A DNA stretch of 58,530 nt from contig PXRA01000031.1 of assembly GCA_003021725.1 (NCBI GenBank), positions 1,039 to 59,568 of the forward strand, read 5' to 3'. Origin of the DNA: Halobacteriales archaeon QH_8_64_26. GTDB lineage: Archaea > Halobacteriota > Halobacteria > Halobacteriales > Halococcaceae. Below are positions 34,504-42,007 of this stretch, piece by piece. Within the stretch, counting starts at the first letter, position 1. Every line of letters starts with the position of its first letter. The position numbers were made by a program, and so were the translations under genes. The notes under the pieces were generated by a model, which did no database searches, was not told where the DNA came from, and was given only the letters and a program-made list of their open reading frames with translations.

Positions 34504-36563
34504 GCATCCTCACCTCGACTTATTTCGACGTTCCCGTAGCGGTCGATCGTAGCGGTGTGATCGGGTTGGACGATTATCGTCGAGTCGTTCTCGACGACGA
34601 TCGCCGGGCCCGAGATCTCGTTACCGGCCCGTAGCTCACTCCGATCGTACAGCGGTGTCTCCCGGTACTCGCCGTCGAAGTACACCTCGTCCGTACCGAT
34701 CTCCGCGGCGCTCGGGTCGGCATCAGTCAGGCCCTCTTGTTCGATGGTGACGCCCTGCAGCGTTCCCTTTCCGATGACCCGGAGAGTGGCGATTTCGAGG
34801 GGCGCGTCGAGCGAGAACCCGAACTGCCTGTCGTGACGGGCCTCGAAGTCGGCTTCGATCTCCTCTAGCCCGGCCTCGCCGCGGAGGTTCTCGACGTCGA
34901 TGGGGATCGACATCTGGATGTCCTGGCGGAAGTACCGACAGTCGGCGTAGTACTCGAAGGCGTGATTCGTCTCGTCGATGCCCTCGGCGTCGAGCCAGTC
35001 GGTCGCCTCCTCGCGCAGCGCCAGCAGTTCCTCGTAGACGTCCTCGCCGTCCACGTCCCGGTCGGTTTCGAGGTAGGTCTCGGAGAACTCGTTTTGGACG
35101 TCCGAGGTCAGGAAGCCGAAAGCGGACATGACGCCCGGCCCCGGCGGGACGAGAAGCGGATAGGCCCCCATCACGTCGGCGAGGGCGTTTGCGTGCATCG
35201 GGCCGGCTCCACCGAAAGCGACGAAACCGAACTCACGCGGGTCGTGACCCCGCTCGACCGAAACCACGCGAAGCGCGCCGTACATGTTCTCGTTGACGAC
35301 GTCGAGGATCGCTTGTGCGGCTTCCTCGATGGAGCTACCGCGCTCCTCGGCGATCGTCCGGATAGCTCCGCGGGCCGCCTCGCGGTCGAGGTCCATCGTT
35401 CCGCCGAGCCGAACTGTTGAGGGAATGCGTCCGAGAACGACGTTGGCGTCGGTCACCGTCGGCTCCTCGCCGCCCTGTCCGTAGCAGGCCGGCCCCGGGT
35501 CGGCACCGGCGCTCTCGGGACCGACCTGGAGCGAGCCACTGAGTTGCACGCGAGCGATCGAACCGCCCCCCGCACCGACCGTATTGACATCGATCGAGCG
35601 GGACGTGAACTCCCGGTAGCCGACCTTCGTCTGTCGAGCGGTCCCAGGCGTGCCGTCCTCGACGAGCGAGACGTCCGTTGAAGTCCCGCCCATATCCAAA
35701 GTCAGCACGTCGGGAACGCCCTTCGTCTCGGCGACCGTCGCCGCGCCGACGACGCCACCGCTCGGTCCCGAGAGCGCGAGTTCAACGGGATGGTTCTTCG
35801 CCGCCCCGGGACTCATCAACCCGCCGTCGGAGCGAACCACGTTCATCGTCGCCGTCGATCCGGCTTCCTCGAGGGAAGCGTCGAGGCCATCCAAGTATTC
35901 GATGACCTGGGGACGAGCGTAGTCGTTGATGACGGTGGTCAGCGTGCGCTCGTACTCGCCGTACTCGGGGACGATCTCCGCGGAGATCGAGACCGGCAGT
36001 TCCGGTGCTTCCTCGGCGGCGATCTCCCGCACCCGCCGTTCGTGTGCCGGTTCAAGGTAGGAGTTGAGCAATGCAACCGAGAGCGAATCGACACCGGCAG
36101 CCTGCAACTCGCGGATCGCCGCACGGATCTCCTCGTCGTCGATCGGGTCTTCGATCTCGCCTTCGGGTGAAGCGACGGTCCCGGAGATCCCGCGCGTGTC
36201 AACGAGATCGGCTAGCGGATCGGGTTTTTCCATGCCGATCCATCCATAGAGGGGACCGGGCGTCCACGCCCGAGCGAGGTGGAGCACGTCCTCGTGACCC
36301 TTCGAAGTGAGCAGGCCGACGCGCGAACCGGTCTCCTCGAGCAGCATATTGGTCACGACCGTCGTGCCGTGGAAGAGCAACTCCAGGTCCGCGATCGAGG
36401 TAGCGGCTTTCTCGGTCGCTTCGTCGATGCCGGCGAGGACGCCTTCCGACGGGTTCGTCGGCGTCGATAGCACTTTGTCGGTCGTGAGGTCCTGGGTCTC
36501 CTCGTCGAAGACGATCACGTCGGTGAAGGTCCCGCCGACGTCTACCCCGAGATTGGATGCCAT
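34500..36563 (-). CDS. hyuA: Hydantoinase A/oxoprolinase family ATPase (HyuA)
   Basis: 687 residues from the ATG at 36563 (MASNLGVDVGGTFTDV); a longer frame reaches further upstream but crosses the promoter. The N-terminal GVDVGGTFTD and the central TLDMGGTSTDVSL are the two phosphate motifs of the ASKHA fold. ELLFHGTTVVTNMLLEETGS, GAGGGSIARVQLSGSLQVGP, PGPACYGQGGEEPTVTDANV and FVAFGGAGPMHANALADVMG are family hallmarks. The C-terminal domain closes with GNEISGPAIVVENDSTIIVQ. The subunit activates the amide or carbonyl substrate by phosphorylation. Which ring it opens is unknown. Confidence 0.93.
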   Translation of the reverse strand: MASNLGVDVGGTFTDVIVFDEETQDLTTDKVLSTPTNPSEGVLAGIDEATEKAATSIADLELLFHGTTVVTNMLLEETGSRVGLLTSKGHEDVLHLARAWTPGPLYGWIGMEKPDPLADLVDTRGISGTVASPEGEIEDPIDDEEIRAAIRELQAAGVDSLSVALLNSYLEPAHERRVREIAAEEAPELPVSISAEIVPEYGEYERTLTTVINDYARPQVIEYLDGLDASLEEAGSTATMNVVRSDGGLMSPGAAKNHPVELALSGPSGGVVGAATVAETKGVPDVLTLDMGGTSTDVSLVEDGTPGTARQTKVGYREFTSRSIDVNTVGAGGGSIARVQLSGSLQVGPESAGADPGPACYGQGGEEPTVTDANVVLGRIPSTVRLGGTMDLDREAARGAIRTIAEERGSSIEEAAQAILDVVNENMYGALRVVSVERGHDPREFGFVAFGGAGPMHANALADVMGAYPLLVPPGPGVMSAFGFLTSDVQNEFSETYLETDRDVDGEDVYEELLALREEATDWLDAEGIDETNHAFEYYADCRYFRQDIQMSIPIDVENLRGEAGLEEIEADFEARHDRQFGFSLDAPLEIATLRVIGKGTLQGVTIEQEGLTDADPSAAEIGTDEVYFDGEYRETPLYDRSELRAGNEISGPAIVVENDSTIIVQPDHTATIDRYGNVEISRGEDA

Positions 36564-36630
36564 GTGAGTTCCTGCCGGTATCTGATGGCTACCGTCGCCT
36601 AAGCTTTCCCCCGACGAGTGTTGGTCGTTT

Positions 36631-36656
36631 TTATATATCCGGTCGACGATCGACCG
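36631..36656 (-). promoter_or_regulatory. hyuA promoter with adjacent palindrome
   Basis: The minus-strand TATA element TATATAA (36631-36637) lies about 70 bases before hyuA. Directly upstream of it, in the place of the BRE and activator sites, is the perfect palindrome CGGTCGA-CGA-TCGACCG (36640-36656). This fits a dimeric regulator that helps or blocks TFB binding, perhaps the Bat-type protein at the end of the cluster. Confidence 0.5.
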
Positions 36657-36768
36657 ATCATACGGGCGACCGTCCCGCCGACGACATCCACGACACTGGG
36701 GATCGTAGCGGAGCACGGTCCCGAGAACGGGAGCGAGGACGACGGTCGAACGTACTCAGGCAGGTCGA

Positions 36769-37194
36769 TCAGTCCTCCGAAGCCGCAGCCGCCTGCGTCG
36801 CCACCGCCGTCGAGCCCTCCTCGCGACCGTACCGCTCAGCGAGTGCGGCCTGGTGTTCGCGTCGGCGTTCCTTCGCCTTTTCGCTCATCATCCCCTCGCG
36901 CCAGGACAGCCCTGCGTCGGTCCCCAGATTCACTGCCTCGACCCCAGGGAGATCGCCGACGCGTTCGGTCGCCTGCTCGATGAAGTAGCCGACCATCATA
37001 CAGGAAGGGGAGGTGATGCGTAGTTCGATGTCGACCACCCCCTCCTCGATCTCGATCTTTTTGAGTAGCCCCATCTCGACGATGCTGATGTCGGCCCCCC
37101 GCGCCTCGCTACAGGGATCGACGATCGTATCGAGTTGCTCGCGAACCGCGAGCGCCGACGGTTCGCTCCCTTCTGTGTCGCCCGTCTCGCTCAC
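36769..37194 (-). CDS. MIP18/PaaD-like (DUF59) protein
   Basis: A 141-residue protein starting with GTG at 37194 (MSETGDTEGSEPSAL). The DUF59 core covers about residues 15-95: VREQLDTIVDPCSEARGADI, GLLKKIEIEEGVVDIELRIT, then SPSCMMVGYFIEQATERVGD. The Cys in TSPSCMM is the conserved family Cys used in iron-sulfur assembly factors such as SufT and PaaD. The C-terminal part (WREGMMSEKAKERRREHQAA) is charged and helical. It is two bases from the end of the amidohydrolase gene, so it probably serves that cluster rather than general cofactor assembly. Confidence 0.85.
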   Translation of the reverse strand: MSETGDTEGSEPSALAVREQLDTIVDPCSEARGADISIVEMGLLKKIEIEEGVVDIELRITSPSCMMVGYFIEQATERVGDLPGVEAVNLGTDAGLSWREGMMSEKAKERRREHQAALAERYGREEGSTAVATQAAAASED

Positions 37195-37196
37195 GA

Positions 37197-38294
37197 TCAG
37201 TACACCTCGGCCGCGGCGTTCGTCGTCGAGAAGGGATCGGCGAGTCCCGATTCGTCGGTCCGGGTGCTGAACCCGTCGTCGGCCAAACGTTCCTGAGCGG
37301 CCTCGATGTCGAGACCGACGAGGTCGGCGTAGTTCCGGCCCAAGATATCTCGCTTGTGTTCGTCGGTGATCTCGGGCATGTCGCTGAACGCGATGCCCCG
37401 TTGCCGGAGGTCATCCGGCCACTCGAAGTCCCGCAGCGCTTCGAGTTCGGGCTGGGGGTGATAGGCCATCGCCGCCGAGCCCCAGTACATCCGGTCGAGG
37501 ACCGCCTCGCCGCCGATCGAGATGATCGTCGCGAGCGTCTCGGCAAAGGCCCGTTCGTTCGCCGCGAGTTGCACGCCCAAGGTCTCCATGTTGATATGCA
37601 GGTTCGGGAACCGAACCATCTGCCAGGCGGTCTCCTCGGTGAAGGCGAGTCCTCCATGTACCAGTCCGAAGTCGATCTCCGGGAAGTTCGCACAGGCGTC
37701 GTCGACGTCGCCGGGATGGTAGGGGTCGCGGGGCACCGGCCCGAAGGGGATCGCTTTGTGTACCTCGATCAGATCGATACCGAGGGATTTGGCCTTCTCG
37801 AAGACCGGGTAGGCGACCGACTCGTCGTCCATGCGCCAGCCCTGATGGAAGTCCTCGCCCCAGTGGGAGGGATAGAGCTTCAATCCGACCGGGTCGACGG
37901 CCTCGACCTGTTCTTCGAGTGACTCCTCCCAGCCCTCCCGCAGCGGGTCGATGTTCGCGAAGCCCAGGAACCGCTCGGGGTAGTCCCCGACGGCCTCGAC
38001 GCAGTTCTGATTCGCCGTGAGCCCGTCGTGGTAGGCATAGAGCGGCAGGGACTGGAAGGTCGCCATGTCCGTATCGCTCTCTAAGAACAGCATGTTCGCC
38101 AGTTCCTCGACGCCCCAGTTGCGGACGAAGCCATCGCGTGTGAGCCGATAGCCCGGCGGCGAGGCGGCATCGACCGTCCCGAAGATCATCTCCGTGATGC
38201 CTTCCGCGTGCTGTTCGTTGCGGTAGTTCGCCGGCGCGAGGTTGTAGGCGTGTACCACCGCGTCGTAGATGAACGTCTCTTCTAAGTCGATCAT
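37197..38294 (-). CDS. Amidohydrolase-2 family TIM-barrel protein, altered site
   Basis: A 365-residue protein of the ACMSD/LigW-like amidohydrolase-2 family. Recognisable parts are FLGFANIDPLREGWEESLEE, GLKLYPSHWGEDF, LIEVHKAI (His179), DFGLVHGG (His213) and the closing RDILGRNYADLVGLD. The N-terminal HxH metal motif is reduced to VxH (AVVHAYN, His15), and the usual Asp of the late GSD motif is Ala274 (YWGSAAM). It may use a different metal arrangement or catalyse a non-hydrolytic reaction. It is the first gene of the catabolic cluster. Confidence 0.82.
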   Translation of the reverse strand: MIDLEETFIYDAVVHAYNLAPANYRNEQHAEGITEMIFGTVDAASPPGYRLTRDGFVRNWGVEELANMLFLESDTDMATFQSLPLYAYHDGLTANQNCVEAVGDYPERFLGFANIDPLREGWEESLEEQVEAVDPVGLKLYPSHWGEDFHQGWRMDDESVAYPVFEKAKSLGIDLIEVHKAIPFGPVPRDPYHPGDVDDACANFPEIDFGLVHGGLAFTEETAWQMVRFPNLHINMETLGVQLAANERAFAETLATIISIGGEAVLDRMYWGSAAMAYHPQPELEALRDFEWPDDLRQRGIAFSDMPEITDEHKRDILGRNYADLVGLDIEAAQERLADDGFSTRTDESGLADPFSTTNAAAEVY

Positions 38295-38534
38295 GGTTGT
38301 AAGTGAACTCTGATAGTTGGATCGTGGTCGGTCGTCACCCGATACGATATCGTGGTATGATCAGTCATATCTTAGGCCTTTGGTTGCACCCGCCAGTAGC
38401 AAAAGAGTTCCGGCAAGCAAGAGTAGGCGACATGATCAGTATGAGCGTCCAGTACCCTCAAAGCGAGCGGGTGCATGACAAGCGACCACACCTATCCGGT
38501 AGCTTTTTGACTTCGATTGTTGTTTGATAACACT

Positions 38535-39341
38535 ATGCAAGTAGTTAGCGACGGAGCCATCGTCACTGGAGGTGCACAGGGTATCGGCCGAGGGATCGCA
38601 GAAGAGCTACTAGAGCAGGGAACATCAGTCGTTCTAGCCGACATCAACGAGGAGAGTGCCGAGAACACGGCTATGGAACTGAGTGACCGATTCGAGGCAG
38701 AAGCAATTGCGATCCACTGCGACGTTGCTGATCAGGGGAGCGTTCGATCGATGGTCAGCGGTGCGACGGACCACCTCGGCGAAATCGGTATCCTGGTAAA
38801 CAACGCCGGAGCGGCCGAGCTCGCTCGGACGTGGGAAATGGCCGAAGAGGAATGGCGTCGAACGATAGACGTCTGTCTGAACGGGCCGTTTCTCTGCACG
38901 AAAGCGGTGCTTCCCCACCTGTTCGACAACGATGGTGGTGGCATCGTTAACGTGAGTTCGCTTAATTACGTAGCCGCAACCGACGGTCTTGCTCACTACT
39001 CCGCAGCGAAAGCCGGAGTCAGCCAGTTCACAGAGGTAGTCGCGGCAGAAGTCGGTCGATACGGTGTCCGTGTCAACGCCGTTGCACCCGGTTCTACGCG
39101 TACGCCGATGACCGAGGAGAATGGACTCCTCAAAGGAGATATCGGAGAGGAGTTCCTCAACCGAACACCTCTAGGACGGATCGGCGAACCCGAGGACATC
39201 GCGAAGGTCGTTGCCTTCCTGCTCTCCGATTACGGACGGTGGGTTACTGGGGAGACGATCTGTGTCGACGGTGGACAACATATTCGCGGGCTCCACAGCT
39301 ACTGGGACGTACTAGACGAAATGGGCGCGTTCGACGAGTGA
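38535..39341 (+). CDS. Short-chain dehydrogenase/reductase (SDR)
   Basis: 268 residues from the ATG at 38535 (MQVVSDGAIVTGG). A classical SDR: cofactor loop TGGAQGIGRGIAEELL, Asp in VVLADINEES (suggesting NAD preference), NNAGAAELARTW, catalytic Ser in IVNVSSLNYVA, YxxxK in HYSAAKAGVS, and the C-terminal RVNAVAPGSTRTPM and VTGETICVDGG segments. It is divergent from the amidohydrolase gene and converges with the alcohol dehydrogenase. The gene and the 240 bases before it are clearly lower in GC (about 55% by hand count of sample lines) than the surroundings, suggesting later acquisition. Confidence 0.93.
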   Translation: MQVVSDGAIVTGGAQGIGRGIAEELLEQGTSVVLADINEESAENTAMELSDRFEAEAIAIHCDVADQGSVRSMVSGATDHLGEIGILVNNAGAAELARTWEMAEEEWRRTIDVCLNGPFLCTKAVLPHLFDNDGGGIVNVSSLNYVAATDGLAHYSAAKAGVSQFTEVVAAEVGRYGVRVNAVAPGSTRTPMTEENGLLKGDIGEEFLNRTPLGRIGEPEDIAKVVAFLLSDYGRWVTGETICVDGGQHIRGLHSYWDVLDEMGAFDE

Positions 39342-39354
39342 GGTTATCTAAGAT

Positions 39355-40424
39355 TCATGGCTCGACCATGATCTTCACTTGCTCGCTATCGGTATCGAGG
39401 AGCCGCTCGAATCCCCTATCGACGATGTTGTCGAGTGCGATTCGGTCGGTGATCAGCGGGTCAGGATCGAGTCGTCCCGCCGCGAGCATGTCGATCACCA
39501 TGCCGTACTCCTCGCCCGAGCGCGGGCCGCCGAGGTACGCGAGGGTGCCGGTGACGGTCCGCTCGCCGAGTACGACGTCGTTCGGGCGCATGGTCGCGGC
39601 GTCCTCCCAGATGCTCACGACCGTGGTGGTTCCGGTCGATCGCGTGCTTCGGAGCGCAGCGTTGAACGTCGCCTCGATGCCGGCGACTTCGAAAGCCCGA
39701 TCGACGCCGCCGTCGGTGACGGATCCGACGGCCTCGATGGCGTCTTCACCCGTCGGATCGACGAGGCGGTCGGCCCCGCAGTCAGCGGCCCGCGCCCGGC
39801 GAGCGTCCCGTGGTTCGGAGACGACGATTTGCCCGGCACCCGCGGCCCGTGCACACTGGATTACCGAGAGGCCGATCGGCCCGCTGCCGAAGACCGCGAC
39901 CGTTTCGCCCGCCCGGAGGCCGGACCGACGAACCGCGTGGAGACCAACGGCCAGCGGTTCGACCAGCGCGCCGGCTTCGAGGGAGACGCCCTCGGCGAGC
40001 GGAACAGCCTTCTCGGCGGCGACGACGACGCTTTCCGCGAACCCCCCACCGCCGCCGGCCAGGCCGACGAATCCCACCGAGTCACAGACGTGGTAGTTCC
40101 CCTCGATACACTGGCGGCACTCCCCGCAGTAGAGGAGAGGATTGACCGCGACTCGATCGCCTTCAGCGAGGCCGTCGACCCCGTCGCCGATCTCGACGAG
40201 GACGCCGCTGAACTCGTGCCCCATGCCGATGGGCACGGTCTCGCCCGACACTGGATGAGGCTCCTCGTCGGGGATGAAGATCGGGCCGGCCGCGTACTCG
40301 TGGAGATCCGAGCCGCAGATCCCCCCGAGTCGATCTCGACGCGCACCTCCTCGGCCCCTACGTCTCTCTCCTCTATCCCCTCGATACGGATGTCCTCCCG
40401 ACCATGGTACATGGCAGCACGCAT
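39355..40424 (-). pseudogene. Frameshifted zinc alcohol dehydrogenase, butanediol-DH-like
   Basis: A medium-chain zinc dehydrogenase in two frames. The N-terminus MRAAMYHGREDIRIEGIEER runs to EVRVEIDSGG. At a six-base G run (plus-strand C run, 40321-40326) the frame shifts, and the continuation ICGSDLHEYAAGPIFIPDEE, then GHEFSGVLVEIGDGVDGL, CGECRQCIEGNYHVC (structural zinc) and VAVFGSGPIGLSVIQCARAA (NAD site) runs to EQVKIMVEP. One added G restores a protein of about 355 residues resembling (R,R)-butanediol or L-threonine dehydrogenases. All catalytic parts are intact otherwise, so a sequencing error in the run is likely; a real pseudogene is the alternative. Confidence 0.85.
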
Positions 40425-40541
40425 AATGGACGACTATCCCGATAGATCATAATAGTTCCGTAGCGACCGAGCGGCCGAGGAGCGACGACCGGGCCGTCGA
40501 ACGGGTTTATGTACGCGGCCGAACTACGCGGGAGCAACCGA

Positions 40542-41989
40542 ATGGTCACGCTGTTACACACGGCAGACACCCACCTGGGGTATCGCCAGTACCACCGCCC
40601 GGAGCGCGAGGCGGACTTCCGCGAGGCGTTCTACGAGGTGATCGAGGCAGCTATCGCCCGAGACGTCGATGCGGTCGTCCACGCCGGCGACCTGTTCAAT
40701 TCCAGTCGACCGGGGATCGACGCGCTGTCGGACGCACTGGAGGGCCTCAAGCGCTTAGCGGCGGCCGATATCCCGTTCCTCTCGATCGTCGGGAACCACG
40801 ACGGGACCCGGGATCGCCAGTGGCTCGACGTCTTTGCCTCCCTCGGGCTCGCGACCCGCCTCGGCGAAAGTGGCTTCAGTATCCGAAGCGATGAGGACGG
40901 GGACGAAACAGGAGCATCTCGCGTCGTCCTCTACGGGCTCGATCACGTCGAGCCGGCGAGCCCTTCCCCAACGGCGACTGGGACGCGCGGGCGATCTGCC
41001 GACAGAGCTCCGTCGAGTTCGACGCGATCCTCGCGGGCGACGATCACACCAATCAGGAGACGATCATAGATGAGGGAGAGACGTTGCTTAGCTATCCGGG
41101 CTCGACCGAACGCACGGCCGCCGACCAGCGCGAACCCCGGAGGTTCGACCTGATCGATGTCTCGCCGGCCGGGGAGATCGAGCGTCGCTCGGTGGAACTG
41201 GATACCCGTGAGTTCGTCTACGTCGATGTCGAGATGAGTGAGGGCGACGGGGTCGATCGAGTGCTCGATGCGATCGGGGAGACCGAGGGAGAAACGAACC
41301 TCGCCGAGGCAGTCTTGATCGTCACGCTCGCCGGCGGCGGCGAGCGCGTATCGAGCGGGCCGATCGAGGAACGGGGGCTCGGGCGCGACGCCCTTACCGT
41401 CAGGGTCAACGACCGCCGGGAGTTCGATGAGGAGACCGGCGAGTACGGCGAGGTGGCCTTCGCCGATCCCGACCGCGCGGTCGAGCAGCGACGCCGGACC
41501 GTGGGCCTGAGTGCGAATGGCCGCGAGGTCGAAGAACTCGTGCGCGAGACCGACGCCGTCCCCGACTCGAACGTCACCGAGACGGTCGAAGCGCGCGTGC
41601 GCGAGTGGCTCGACGATCGACCGGCCGCGACGTTCGAGCGTACCGAACCGGACTCGACCGAGGAGGGATCGATGGACGCACAGGACGGGCGCGATGGGAA
41701 ATCGGCCTCGGGAGAAGCGACGGAGGGAGCGACGACGGGCGAGGCGAGTTCCGATGTGGGGCCGGCATCCGAGCCGGCACTCGACGCCGAAGGAGACGAG
41801 AACACGGGCGGGGCCGAAGGCGAGCTATCGGACGGTTCCGCGGTAGCCGAGGCGACAGCATCCCCGACGGCGGCGGTCGAGTCGCCGGTGGAAAACGAGG
41901 ACGACGATGCGGAAGAACGGAATCGAGGCGAAGGCGGCGAGAAGAAAGCGGAGAGCGACCGAACGACCCAATCGACGCTCTGGGACTAA
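40542..41989 (+). pseudogene. mre11: Mre11 nuclease gene with internal deletion and frameshift
   Basis: Double-strand-break repair nuclease, partner of the Rad50 gene that follows after 18 bases. The 5-prime part (start 40542, MVTLLHTADTHLGYRQYHRP) carries phosphoesterase motifs I-III: TADTHLG, VVHAGDLFN and VGNHDG. At about 40955-40961, after VVLYGLDHVEPA, sequence is missing and the frame changes; it resumes as PFPNGDWDARAICRQSSVEF, then ILAGDDHTNQ (motif V) and LSYPGSTERTA, running to QSTLWD at 41989. The region with the motif IV catalytic His is gone. Unlike the G-run lesions elsewhere, here a block of perhaps 40-60 codons is absent. The tail is long and acidic. Confidence 0.85.
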
Positions 41990-42007
41990 CGGGACTGAGA
42001 GTAGCTA

